A stretch of DNA of 64,000 nucleotides from Distichodus sexfasciatus (taxonomy: Eukaryota; Chordata; Actinopteri; Characiformes; Distichodontidae), in NCBI GenBank assembly GCA_032718565.1, contig JAVGVS010000292.1, positions 372,001 to 436,000 on the forward strand, in the 5' to 3' direction. Shown piece after piece: positions 11,453 to 22,844 of this stretch. A program made the translations under genes and the position numbers. Under the pieces are notes generated by a model that had not been told where the DNA came from, did no database searches, and saw nothing but the letters and a program-made list of their open reading frames with translations. Numbering within the stretch: position 1 is the stretch's first letter; each line of letters begins with the position of its first letter.

Positions 11453-12292
11453 GCGAGAAAACTGTGGCGCTACAACTTCCAGAAAACACATGCAAACAGA
11501 AAAAAAACGACAACAAAATTGAAAACATCTCCATCAGTTTGACAACACAAGCGCTGCAAATACAGAAACGCGCTGTAAATTCTCACAACACAACCAAAAC
11601 ACAGAAACGCGCAGCTTGTTTCTCTAGCCACAACCAGGCACAGAAAGCGGCGCTGCAAATACTTACGGACCTAGCAAAATGTTTCGGGGACCTCAAATTG
11701 TGAACCCATCTCTGGGACCTGATTATTTGTTCAGTGGCTTTTGGTCAAGAACAAGAGGTGTTGTCCGTGAACTAAAAGGTGAGTTTGTTTTGTTTATTTT
11801 AACAACCTGTTAAAATAATACGATTCATTGGTCTTTTGGATATTATTAGACTAATCTGACGAATCACACACATAACTGTGGGCGTTTTTTGGGTAATTAC
11901 TTAATAAATATATAAATAAATATATACAAATAAATGTAGCGTTGAGAAAACTCATGACAAAATTCGGCAATGCTTCATTAATGGTTAAAATCAGGTCAAA
12001 TTAAATACAGATTGATAGAAAAAATAATATTTTAATTTGTTAGACCCTTAATAATAATAAAGAACAACGAAATACAAATAAAACATACTAAAATCATTTC
12101 CGTTGTAGTGCAGTGCTATTTACTGTAGATTGTGTTTGGTTGTGTTGTGAGAATTTGCAGCGCGTTTCCGTATTTGCAGCGCCTGTGTTGTCAAACTGAT
12201 GGAGATGTTTTCTTAATTTGTTGTCGTTTTTTTCTGTTTGCATGTGTTTTCTGAAGTTGCAGCGCGTTGAGCTCTCTCGGCCACCGTAAAAG
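11453..12292. mobile_element. foldback transposon carrying exon 1 of the SAMD3-like gene
   Basis: The left arm (about 11453-11660) runs ACGGTGGCGAGA, GAAAACACATGCAAACAG, CATCTCCATCAGTTTGACAA, GCTGCAAATAC. The right arm (about 12105-12292) contains the inverse order: GTATTTGCAGC, TTGTCAAACTGATGGAGATG, CTGTTTGCATGTGTTTTC, CTCTCGGCCACCGT. Between the arms lie about 440 bp that include the ATG and splice donor at 11679-11778. A second, inverted copy of the whole element, arms and centre, sits at 56361-57111, so the centre belongs to the repeat family. No target duplication could be confirmed. Confidence 0.8.
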
Positions 12293-15200
12293 ATCACACC
12301 CACGCACACATTCACAGCCATGTGTAAACATGTTTTTTAGGAAACACAATTCATATAACATTGCGATCGCAAACGGGTATTTAATTTTGTAAATTAAAAA
12401 AATGAAAAGTTTGTTAGGGGTACCAGGGTTTGACAGTTGTTTGTCAAATTAACAGTCAAATTAACTCGACTAAGACTAATTGTAGTTTTTTTTTAATTCT
12501 TGGTCAACAGAATTGACCCATGTTCCTCCAGTGCCAAGTGAAGAAATCTCAACTGAGATTTCAAGCAATGAATCTGATGACACCATTCTTCTAAGTGATG
12601 ACAGCCCTACAAGAAAGAGGAGAGCTGAAGATGAAGCAGGAATTGTGAGTGTGTGTCTGTGCCTTGGATGTTATTCAGTAAGAATTTAGAATTTAGTCAT
12701 TTATTTTTTTAAATTATGTTTTAAAGAAATTAACATTTTGAAGAAAGTGCCTTGTTTTCTGACAATAACACACTGGGTCATTTGTGTTAATGCATGAAAC
12801 TAAAGTGCAAAAGTTAAGTCGAGTTTACCAAATTCATGTGTTGGAGATAGAGCTGTAACTATCGATTCTTTTTGTAATCGAGTATTCTATCGATTTTCTT
12901 ATCGATTAATCGAGTAATCGGATAAATTAAAAAAAGACAATACATTTGTTTTTAGGCTTATTCTAGTGTGTGAGTAGAAGTTAGCAATACATGCTTTATG
13001 GTGTTGAATTTTGGACGCCCTGCACTACTCATAGTTTGATGTGTAAATGCTGACATAGTTATAAAATCAGCACATTTCTGATGAAAGCTGACTCATTTTT
13101 TTATCTTTAGGTCAAATAAAAGAACTGAAAGAACAATGAAAGAACATCGTTTACTGCTGAGTTTTTATCTATTATTGTCTATTTATTATCTGTGGCGTAA
13201 CATTCTAACACTTCTTTATCCATTTGGTGTCCATCAGAAAATAGAATAACATTTTTTTGATAAATACATTTTCTATATTTCTTCTTTCCTATTGATTACA
13301 CTATAACATTATAAAATTTAAGTAAAAAAAAATCTGATCAAATGAAAATGAAGAAATACTGAAGTTTTTGGTCATTTTGAATCAATTTGGCCTAGAAAAT
13401 GTGCTGCTTTTGGCTTTTCTGGGAGAGAACTACATTTCCCACAATCCCCTGCGCGCTCCTCGGGGACGCGTCACAATAAAGCGTTTAGCGTGCGTTACGG
13501 AATAAACTGTGGAAAATCTCTGGGAAACTCAGTAAACGGCTGTATTGTGAGTAGAACGCTGCTTGTTGTGGTTATTCAGCAGCTACATATGCGTTTTGTC
13601 TGTAATGAAGGGTGCGTTTAAACTGAGCGTTGTAGCGAGTCATGACGCTAACGCGGGTGCTCGCGAACACAGGGCGCGTGTTTACATCGCAAAAATGTCA
13701 TTTATGGGTTTTTACGTATTTACTTCTGTTTTAGTGCACAGAATATCTCACAAATACCTTCACATACTGAGGGATCAGGTCTTGTCTTGATCGCGTCTCT
13801 AAAAACAATGCGCATCATTAATAAGCATCCGTGTGAGATACAAGCGGCGCATGCACTAGCGAGTGAAACGAATTAAACGAAGCTTCGATTCTGGAAAAAT
13901 TGCCTCGACCATTTTTTGTAATCGAATGATTCGAGTTATTCGAATAATCGTTTCAGCTCTAGTTGGAGATTTGATCCAGGTGCAGAATCACAATGTGACT
14001 ACACAATCATGTTCACAGAATGTTTTCTGACATGGGTTGTTTATTGTGCTTTGTAACTTTGCAGATGGTCAAAAAATTCTGCAGACTAAACCTGGTGGGG
14101 ATGGAATCATCAGAGAGTACAACAAAACCAAATGCTTGTCTGACAGCAACAGGAGAAAGATGGTCAATATTCTTACTGCAGATATGACTGAAAAGCACAG
14201 GTAACTTGTATTTTAAGTATTCTTTATTCCAGTGGTCATGATATCCTAGCCCAAAGCAAAATTTGTTAAAGGACATGATTTTTAAAAGATCATTGTCATT
14301 AAAAGGTTAATTCAGTGAAAATGATAATTCTTTCATTAATTACTTAACCCTGTGTCGTTCCACAGAGTAAGATCTTTTCATGTTCAGAAAACAAATGAAC
14401 ATATCTGTGATAAAGTCCCCCTCATAGACAGGAAAAACAACTGCCACTTCAAGGCCAAGAATGTTAGTAAAACGTCTTTTGAAATAGTCCTTGTGACTAT
14501 AGTGGTTCTTATAGAGCAAGAAAAGTAGTTTGTGTGCAAAAAATAACAATATTAATAGTGTGTTTTTACACACACTAAGGATTTAAAGTTTCATGAAGTT
14601 TAGGTTGAACCACTGTAGCCACATGGAATATTATCACAATGGTTATACTACATTACATGGGTCATGCAAGACACGGGTTGTAGTCGCGTTTCTGTTTATA
14701 GGGGTTTAGAAAGCTCTTGGTTGCAATCAAAAATTTATAAAGATCTTCCAGGTGTGGAAAAATACAAAACTGAATTTTTGGTGAACGAGCACTTTTACAA
14801 AGGCGTCAGGACAAAATTTTATGTGACATTTTTTTCTTCTGTAGCAAGAGCCTGTGACACTCAAATTCTCATCTTGTTGATGCAATTTTATAAAGTGTAA
14901 TGTGTTAACTGCTGGGAAAAGTGAATTTTAAAAGTTAATAATATTTAATTATTTAAATTTCAATTCATATTTGATTGTTTCTCTATAATATTACAGCTCA
15001 TCTCCACCCAAACAAGTAAGAGAACTGTATGCTCAAGGAATCATTGCCCTGTTTCCATATCTTAGGGATCCATATGCAAAGCTTGGATATGTAAGTAAAT
15101 TTATTAAATTAGTTAAATAATTATGTGGTAGATGGATGTCTTGTTTTACTTTAAACATTTTTTTAAGGAACATTATTATGACCCTCAAAGTGGACAAGGG

Positions 15201-16489
15201 TACTTGTCATGGAAAATTAAGAACATTCAGAGGAACAGTGCACCATCAGAGACCCGTAGATGTGTCCCCCAGTCTTTTAGTGGTGGCCCATCTGCACAGA
15301 GAGAAGCTTCATCCAGCACAGAAGTTATCCTGACCGAAGAACAGTATAGGGAAGCTGTTTCTCTTATGAAGCATACTTCAGAGGAGGCGACAGTAAAGAT
15401 CAAGATGAGGGAGACATTTCAGTATCGTCGCAAGATGATTCATGACCCAAGCAGATGCACTGATGTGCTAACTGAATTTCCACGTTATTTGGATATCAAA
15501 GGCCTGGTAAGAACATTTGAGTTATTAATGTGATTTAGATTATTTTTCTGTGAAATAAGGACAATAGAGTATATCTGTGGTGATTTAAAGTTATATTGAT
15601 TATTTATTGTAAAGATAATAAATTTGCTTTTTTTCTGCTTTGGTGGGTTTTACAGATTGAGTTGGATTTTGCTTGTCTTTTTGGTGAAAAGACAGCAGCT
15701 AAGTTTTTAGAGAGGTGGCCAACTACATTTATGCAGAAAGTCATTCAGCAGAGCAAGGGGCTTAACTCCTCCCAAGAACTTCAGGACCTGATTCACTGTG
15801 CAGAATCGGCTGTGGACACTGAATCAGATGAAGACGGTAAGCTGTTTTTTAAAGTTAATAACATATTTATGTACCTTACTGATTGTTTTTTTTCCCCTAA
15901 AATAACCATGTCTCTTAAGATGGGGTAGCGGTCTTGCTTAGATTCTTCTTTTACTTCACCTAATTTCACCATCAGCACAAGGTCGCAAGAGACCTGGGAA
16001 AATGTCGGCATCTCAAGCTGAGAAACACATTGTGATCTTCAAAAAGGTAAATTTGGCATTTTCTGTATGACCTGTCTGCTTCAACTTCAACCCAATTGTA
16101 TTCATTGTAAAACTAATGTAGAAACAAGCAAATGGAGCGTTGTTAAGGATTGTCTTTTGTTTTATTTTTAGGCAGGGACTAACATACAGGAACATCTTGA
16201 TTCAATTAAAGAGAGCACCCAGCCCTACCTGCTTGCTGTCGGGACAAAGAAAAGCTGAATTCATGGATACTACATCATCCTCGACAAAAAAGCCATACCA
16301 TGCAAGTTAGTGAGTGGTCTTGCTGCCTTCGATGAACTGTTCAAAGCCCACTTTGTGTTTGGTGCCTCGTACAATAAGGTGCTTCACAACATGTACACCT
16401 TCATACAAACAACCGTTTTTGAGATTGACATTGGCAAAGTGAAAGAGAGTCCAAGGGTTGCTGAGCTCCGAGCCAGATTCATGCATTAG
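11679..16489 (+). CDS. SAMD3-like fish gene, eight exons, one in-frame TGA
   Basis: Exons: 11679-11778, 12511-12644, 14065 (or 14085)-14200, 14997-15090, 15168-15506, 15656-15836, 15976-16046 and 16172-16489. Introns are GT-AG. Reading frame carries cleanly from exon 3 to exon 8, and exon 1 joins exon 2 in phase. Exon 1 starts MFRGPQIVNPSLGPDYLFSG. Exon 2 is acidic with a KRRAEDE basic patch. Exons 3-5 carry the blocks I recognise in fish proteins annotated as sterile alpha motif domain-containing protein 3-like: RRKMVNILTADMTEKH, GIIALFPYLRDP and EHYYDPQSGQGYLSWK. Exon 8 has PYLLAVGTKK and later IPCKLVSGLAAFDELF. No actual SAM fold is obvious in what I can read, and the molecular function of this family is unknown to me. 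Oddities: exon 1 lies in a transposon; the strong exon 2 donor gives the wrong phase for the 14065 acceptor; a TGA sits in frame at 16256-16258 with homologous-looking sequence continuing in the same frame to TAG at 16487. Confidence 0.65.
12848..13961. mobile_element. non-autonomous hAT element with perfect 8-bp TSD
   Basis: Termini are TAGAGCTGTAAC at the left and GTTTCAGCTCTA at the right. The flanks 12840-12847 and 13962-13969 are both GTTGGAGA. The ends are rich in ATCGATT/AATCGA inverted motifs. Length is 1114 bp and no transposase frame is visible. It sits in intron 2 of the SAMD3-like gene, so the insertion is younger than the gene structure. Confidence 0.95.
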
Positions 16490-16507
16490 AGGTGATTGCC
16501 AGCTAAA

Positions 16508-16849
16508 ATGATTTGTTTTGTTTGCTCTTGGGTGAAGTATAATGGAACTGAATACCATTCTGGTTTAATTATTTGTGATGAAGTAGACATTGATTTGCCA
16601 GTGTTTTATAAAATCAAAGATATTGTTGTTAGAAATGAATTTGTGGTACTAGTTGCATCACCACTCAAAACTGTTTGCTTTGATGATCATCGTTATGCCT
16701 ACAGAATTGAACCAAGACACTGTGAATCCTTGAAAGTGTTCAATGTCGCTGAACTAATTTATTACAAACCTTCTGATATGCAAATGTCTTATGGGTCTGA
16801 TAATTTCTTTTGGTTTGTTGTACCTTACTGCAGTCTTGTTAACACTTAG
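16508..16849 (+). CDS. coding-like ORF downstream of the SAMD3-like stop
   Basis: An uninterrupted 113-codon frame from ATG at 16508 starts 19 bases after the SAMD3-like stop and ends before the polyadenylation signal at 16966. The protein has an order of hydrophobic and acidic blocks (DIDLPVFYKIKDIVV, LVASPLKTVCFDDHRYAY) that resembles the C-terminal region of large fish proteins encoded near transposon-like loci. I recall this only as an impression and do not name the family. It may be a separate 3-prime exon of a second transcript, a relic of a gene fusion, or 3-prime UTR that was once coding. There is no ribosome-entry or promoter evidence for independent translation. Confidence 0.45.
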   Translation: MICFVCSWVKYNGTEYHSGLIICDEVDIDLPVFYKIKDIVVRNEFVVLVASPLKTVCFDDHRYAYRIEPRHCESLKVFNVAELIYYKPSDMQMSYGSDNFFWFVVPYCSLVNT

Positions 16850-16965
16850 CTGTCAATGCAGGTTTTATTTCAAAATTGATGTTTTTATATTTTATCATTT
16901 TATGTGTAATTTTATGACAAGTGGAACTGTACATGTTTTAAAGTAGCCACTTTGCCCATGTTGTA

Positions 16966-16971
16966 AATAAA
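16966..16971 (+). promoter_or_regulatory. polyadenylation signal AATAAA
   Basis: AATAAA occurs about 480 bases after the SAMD3-like stop codon, in AT-rich sequence. It is a plausible 3-prime end signal for that transcription unit. Confidence 0.55.
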
Positions 16972-17039
16972 CATTTAAATGTTTACATCTGTGTAAAGAA
17001 TTTTTTAAATATTTGAATGTATTTTTTAACACATATTTT

Positions 17040-17341
17040 ACACCAAATAAGAACACTATGAATAACACTTAACAGAGTAATCTAAATAAAAAAATAACAC
17101 CAGAGGTGTTACTTGCCCCACAGTGTTAAACTTATAGTACAATAACAAGTGTAAAAAAATACTCTCTCAGTGTTGTTTTTTAACACTTTATGGTGCTTTA
17201 TTTACACTATAAGTTCTACACTACAGTCAGTGTTATTTTTACTCTCGATAGATTGGGACCATATGTGCTCCAAAGAAGTGTTAAAATTAACTCTTTAAGT
17301 GTTATGTTGACACTGCTTATTTTACTGTGTACATAACAAGC
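17040..17341. mobile_element. palindromic MITE (ACACAGTAAAATAAGCAGTGT family)
   Basis: The right end AGTGTTATGTTGACACTGCTTATTTTACTGTGTA is complementary to the left side (CACCAAATAAGAACACTATG, AATAACACTTAACAGAGT). The interior is packed with AGTGTTA/TAACACT motifs. Length is about 300 bp. A TA lies next to the right end, consistent with a mariner-type MITE. A partial relative is at 4005. Confidence 0.7.
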
Positions 17342-18164
17342 TAGTAGTGAGAGCAGGTTGTAGTTCTAGATAAACAATCCACATCCATGATGTACCTTTC
17401 CAACATATTCTGATTCACACTTCAGCTACAGCAGCATTTGACTTAATACTGTGCAGTATCAGTCATGAATGGCAGTGGGATGCAAAGGGTGTAGAAAATG
17501 GTTTTAAGAATGTGGCTCAGAACTGATGTTTCAAGATTTAGTTTTGATCTTGTTTTTGAGTTTTAATGCCATACACAGCTGCCTCAGGATGTATTCAGAT
17601 GTATTATTTTAATGTAATTTTAAACAAAAATAAAAATGATTTTAAATGTATTACATTAAAAACTGAAATCTTACATTTTTGTAAGTATGCAGACTAGCAA
17701 TTCAGGGCTACATGAAAGCTCATTTATCAGCAGTTACAGCTCAGACTTCTTGGAAGCATCTTCTCTAAGCTTCTAAGCTAAATTTACTGGAAAAAAAAAC
17801 TATTTTCATTATTTTATCAATTATTTAATTGACAATGTATTAAGGTATGTAAAAAATTAATACTGTGCTAACATGGCTTGAATGGTTGCCATCACTCATG
17901 GCTTGACTTGATTATACCCCCTGCTATGCAAAACACCACCATGTCTTGTCTTGTTTGTATGTTTACAACAAACAAATGCTAAGCAACATGTAAGACAAGA
18001 GGTGATTAGTGCTGCCATACTTCATTCACGTCTTCATGTTTATATTCTCAATGCTCGTTGTTACTCTGCCTTTTTACCTGTTTTGAGATAATATTCAATT
18101 GTTATGTTTGTTGGTACAAATTCTAAATAAAATAAAAGATTCATTGCATTCTTGTTGAGCTTTT
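17342..18164. other. intergenic, nothing recognised
   Basis: AT-rich, with no domain, exon or repeat signature that I can support. Confidence 0.5.
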
Positions 18165-18305
18165 GTACTAGCCAGGGGTTGCCAAACTCAGTTTTCAAGC
18201 ACCAGCTGCCCTGCTTGTTTTCCAACTATCCCTGCACTACTCACTGCTGATTACCTGGATGAGGTCAATCAGAATCTAGAAGATACCATTTCAAAGTGTT
18301 GAGTG
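18165..18305. repeat. dispersed repeat fragment (GTTGCCAAACTCAGTTTTC type)
   Basis: The stretch GTTGCCAAACTCAGTTTTCAAGC, CAGCTGCCCTGC, TGATTACCTGGATGAGG resembles a widespread fish repeat by memory. It has no coding potential. Assignment is by recognition only. Confidence 0.4.
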
Positions 18306-20590
18306 TTTAAAAAGGATAATATGATTTTGACTGTTATACACCAGGAATAAATAGAACATTTTTGTTTAAAAACAGTACTGTAGTTTAATAAATGTCAAAC
18401 ATTAAATTGTGGATATCCAAGTTCATTTCACAGCATTTTTTTTCTTTTTACCTTTTAAAGATGTTTTATAATAGTGCAAATTTGTAAATCTACCAAAAGT
18501 GGGCTGTAAAATCACAGCACAAATTATGGGAAACTGCTGTAATTTTCAGCGATTTGGTATTTAACCCTAATTTAACAGTAACTGTTTGGCAACTTTGCTG
18601 CCAGATTTTTTTTTTACAGTGAAGGACAGATTCAACAATAAGTTCTAATTCAACTAGTCCATATATGCATAAGCCTGTTTTTAAACCCACTGCTATGGCT
18701 AAGATAATAAAATTAATTAGACACAATATATCACCAACAATGACATAACATACAAACCTTTTTGGATGCGATTATTTTCTTCTTGCTGACAATTGAATAT
18801 AATTAGAGCAGACTTGGCATCATTCTTGGCTTTACAATATGTTCTAACTGTGGAAAACAAATCTGTGATAATTTTTATGTCATTTTTGAATTTGAATTAA
18901 ATAATAGCTAGTGTTAAGCTAGCTGATGGATCTTCTAGCCTTGACTACCCAGCTAAATGTGCTAACCTTTCCACAGGAAAAAAACTGTTCTGTGGGGAAA
19001 TTACGAATTTCCGCTTCTTTGTAAACAATCTCCTTATGTCCATTGTGTCTGGGAAGGGAGCAGATATTTCAAAAAATATATCGTCAGCTTAAGAATACCA
19101 ATTTACACTACTGTAACTTAAGGTAAACAAGGTAAAGCCTCCTCCTAAATTTGATTGTTTAGTTGAATTTAACATCAATTTTACATGACCTTGGGCTAAT
19201 TTTGAGGTGATGTAACTAAAGAATAAGGTTTTAGCAAAAGCTGAACATTGTGAGATGTGAGTTGTGAGTTGTGCTAGGTAACCAGGAAAACCAACACAAG
19301 AAATAATGCTGGGTGGACTAATATTTTACATGGTAAATGTGGGAGGATTTAAACGAATAATTTTGAAATGTGGTGGAGAAACTCAGAAAACCAAAGCTCA
19401 GACTTGACTTGTGAAACTAAAGAGCAGATTAAATGATAAAACACTCTGAGTAGTGTTTAATCCAAACAAGAAAGTCCAGACAACCAGACAGGGAAATCTT
19501 CCAGACAAGAGGAAAACTGAAACATGAGTTTTAGGGAAGAGTAAGCCTGACTTGTTGTGGTGTCTTTTTAGGAAACTCTCTGAAAAACATGAAAGAATGT
19601 TAGCGTGACAGTGACCAGACAGGAAGTGGTGTTCTGTCAAAATATGCTACCCATCGAATTGTGCTACTATGCAGATCTTGAACTCCTCAATCTTGTGCTT
19701 TGTTTCCACCCCCATAAATCCATGCTACCATGGTACTGAAACTTTGTTAGATATTCTGTTACTTAATTTACTTTTGACCAGTAAACATATTCATATATGC
19801 ATATCCACCTTAGCATGGGTGCTTAGTGTAGAAATTAGATGTCATTCAGCATTTATCTTTACACAAGTAACATGCAATAAGTGTGTGGTAATGCCTTAGA
19901 CATTTCTCAACTATTGCTTACCTTTTTCTTCTACCAAATGTATAATTAAGGGATTAATCTTTTTATAAATGCCATCTTGTCAGGTGCTCTATTTTATTAA
20001 AACATGTCATAATAGTTTTATTATAACAAATGGAAATGGAAATCCATAAGGCTGTATTTTTCAACAAGGAAGACCAAATCGATGGACTGTGCTGTGGTCT
20101 CCAAGCATTTTCTGATAAGGCAGCATAAATTGTCAGAACACCAGGTCAGACCGACTTGATTAAAAGGGGAAAATAGGCAGATGAAATCAATGCAGACATC
20201 TTAAGTCACTTGGAAGTTCCAGGAGTTTCTCACATATGATGGTCCATGATGGTTGCTAATTAACAGATAAAATACAGTAATACCTCACCTTACTCGGTTT
20301 GACATGCGTCTTTTTCAAAGTTATGTAGCTAATTTAAAAAAACCCAATTCTATAAAAATAACGTCATTTTATTCAGAGGTATCTAGAGCAAGCGAGTGAA
20401 CAAGAGTGTGCACACGAAATAGAGTGTGGCGTGCAAACGATAGAGAGAAAGAGACTGTGTGTGTTTGTGTGTATGTTTTTAATACTTCAATCCCAACTAT
20501 TTGCTTCTTTATCACTTAAGTTCTGCTTTTACTGATTCTCCAACAACAGTCTGCAATAAAGACACTTCAGGTAGATGAACAATTTTTTGA
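18306..20590. other. intergenic, no gene recognised
   Basis: Contains isolated short frames only. A weak GT-rich stretch lies at 20455-20480. Nothing else is supportable. Confidence 0.45.
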
Positions 20591-21012
20591 TGTACCATGT
20601 TTTTTTAGAATAGCTGTCAGATACTTGACAGCTCGTCCCTGACGTGCCTGAGCTCTTTAGTCTTGCCCATGGTGATGAAGAGGTTGTAATGGAAGAAACA
20701 GATTCTGTGGACAGGTGTGCTTTATATTCATAACGAGATGAGATCAGGTGTATCTGTAATTGATTTATTGCTATCTGTGTGCCACACCCAACTTGTGGGA
20801 GTCAGAATTCAGGTTGGGTTGTAGGGGATCAAATACTTATTTCTCTAAATAAAATGCAAATGAATGTATAACTTTTATGTAGTGTGTTTTTTCTGGGTTT
20901 TTAAGTTGATATTCTGTCTCTCTTCATTAAAATAAAACTGCCATAAAAAGTAGAGACTGTCCATTTCTTTGTAAAATCAACAGGGAATCAAATAATTATT
21001 TCCCCCACTGTA
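20591..21012 (-). mobile_element. Tc1/mariner remnant
   Basis: The stretches GATCAAATACTTATTTCTC, TTGATATTCTGTCTCTC and AATAATTATTTCCCCCACTGTA match the non-coding end region of a common fish Tc1-like element as I know it. Transposase sequence is absent. Confidence 0.55.
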
Positions 21013-21112
21013 TATTGATCCAACTTGATCCAGCTTGAAAATACTCATATTATAGTCCAAAGTCATATACATTTCCCCCCAATTCTCCATGATGAGTTTG
21101 TCATTTTCAGAC

Positions 21113-21181
21113 CTGTAGTAGATGATTGTGTAGTGGACAGGCTTGCTGTAGGGGGCACAGTGGGAGACATGCTGCCTACAT
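21113..21181 (-). CDS. Ser/Thr-rich linker exon of D8C glycoprotein gene
   Basis: 69 nt between an acceptor ATTTTCAG and donor GTCTGA, read on the minus strand. It enters and leaves in phase 1. It encodes VGSMSPTVPPTASLSTTQSS, a likely O-glycosylated spacer. Downstream partner of the D8C exon at 22041-22412. Confidence 0.65.
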
Positions 21182-22040
21182 CTGAAAATCAGCGTAAAGA
21201 AGAAGTAAAGAACTTTAAAGTATCAGCATTTCCTTAGAACATGTATCAATGAGAATAGTAAATAATGTCACTGTTGTAGGAGATGAAACATGAAGCTGTA
21301 TATTGATTTTATTTTGGTTTTTATTGGTTTTATTTATTTACACAAGGCGTAATAAGTTTCAAGATTTTCGTCTTTGTGATTATGGTATTTTAGCAAGGTT
21401 GTTGTGTTTTTAAGTGTACTGCACCTTTATTGTAAGGACCAGCTGCACAGCACCTATATTTTGATGCATTTCTATTTTTAGTATTTCCTACCTTAATTGG
21501 TTAAGACCTATTAGGGGCGCAGAATAGAGCAGAGCATTTATACCTTATTGGTGAGATGTATGCAAATCTATACTATGTTTGACAATGGCATGAGCCTAGG
21601 GGTGAGGAAAACAAAGAAAATATGTTTGCCTAAGGCAAGAAATGTGTATAAATCTGGGAACCTGAAACCGGTCCGGGCAGATCCGTCGACTGGCAAGGGC
21701 ATTGTTGGTTGTGATTACCCGCTATAATTTCCTGTTGTTTGAGTTTTAAGTCATTTAATCTGAAGATTCCTCCATGACATGATCTTAATATACAGTTGTA
21801 TTTAATATCTATTTTCTAAATTCCAGAAATAATATATTTTCCAGACCTTTCTAAAAAATTCTCTATAATTCCCCAACCATTTCCATGATTGGTTTCTTAT
21901 TTCAATACAGCAATTTGCACGGTTAGTAAGAGGAACATTTGCAAAATATTATTGATAACATAGAAATATTACTTTTTTGAAGTCTTCTCTACCCTTTACA
22001 ATGCAAAATCAGTTAAAAAACAAAAACAAAAACAATTTAC

Positions 22041-22412
22041 CTGTACAGTAAACTAGAGAGCAACTAATTGGCTGACAAGCTCATAGACATAGTAATTTCC
22101 CGGGCAAGCTTTCACTTGAACGGGGTTGGATTTGAAATAACAGCAGTCACCACTCCAGTGTGACCACTCCATCTTCTTGTAGAGGATGTGAACCATCAAG
22201 CCAGGGAGGAGTGTGGGTACTACATCTGTACTCTGGCACACACCACTCTGGCAGGTGGGCACTAATACCCTCATAGAACAAACGATACCATCCATTCCAG
22301 GTGGAAGATCTATCACACAAAATATTTGTGGTGCTTATGTTGTTGGTGGCTCTCCAGGGCTGGTCCAAGACGGTGTAGTTGAAACATGGATCAGAACTTA
22401 AGGTGGGAACAA
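22041..22412 (-). CDS. D8C-domain exon, copy 1 (uromodulin/GP2-like), frameshifted
   Basis: Read on the minus strand from acceptor TTACCTAG (22412) to donor GTAAAT (22041). It encodes the D8C fold of uromodulin, GP2 and related extracellular proteins: DPCFNYTVLDQPWRATNN near the start, then TWNGWYRLF, WCVPEYRC, and GDCCYFKSNPVQVKACPG near the end. The conserved cysteines, including the CC pair, are present. Two frame breaks interrupt it. One is near 22165, where several codons before HWSGDCC are missing. The other is a one-base loss near 22060, where CCC would be expected to read CC, so the final cysteine pair falls out of frame. Either a pseudo-exon or sequencing error. In this family the domain binds or presents ligands on secreted or GPI-linked proteins; the ligand here is unknown. 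Confidence 0.75.
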
Positions 22413-22583
22413 CTAGGTAACAGAATGTTGAAAATATTAGTGTTTGCTTAAAATATCTCAAAGATTTCTAGAAAAACATTACATTTAATTGCTAATTTAA
22501 TACTGATACAGCTGTAGCATGTAAATTTTCATATGATTTATATTTCACAATCCTTCACATGATGGGTTTAGCCATTTTCAGAC

Positions 22584-22655
22584 CTGTAGCAGTTGATGAT
22601 TGTGTAGTGGACAGGCTTGTTGTAGGGGGCACAGTGAGAGACATGCTGCTTACGT
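22584..22655 (-). CDS. Ser/Thr-rich linker exon with lost acceptor
   Basis: 72 nt, phase 1 at both ends, encoding SMSLTVPPTTSLSTTQSSTA. The donor GTCTGA is intact. The acceptor AG seen in its sister at 21181 is GG here, so this copy may not be spliced in. Confidence 0.55.
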
Positions 22656-22844
22656 CCGAAATTCACAGTAGAGGTAAAGAACTTTAAAGCATCAGCATTG
22701 CCTTAGAACATGTATCAATGAGAATAGTAAAAAATGTCTCTGTTGTAGGAGATGAAACATGAAGCTGTATATTGATGGTTTTATTTATTTACACAAGGTG
22801 TACTCAGTTTCAAGATTTTCTTTGTGATCTGATGTCAGCTTGCT

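Larger units (their letters stand above)
21030..22830. repeat. tandem pair of D8C-gene intron/linker segments
   Basis: Segments at 21095-21370 and 22565-22825 are near copies, about 1.47 kb apart. Shared pieces are the linker exon, CCTTAGAACATGTATCAATGAGAATAGT, GAGATGAAACATGAAGCTGTATATTGAT and CAAGATTTTC. The offset matches the 1.46 kb tandem period farther along the same gene. Confidence 0.75.

Noticed and set aside
16256..16258. TGA as a selenocysteine codon
   Set aside because: No SECIS-like stem is apparent after the stop and this family is not known to me as a selenoprotein; nonsense change or error is simpler.
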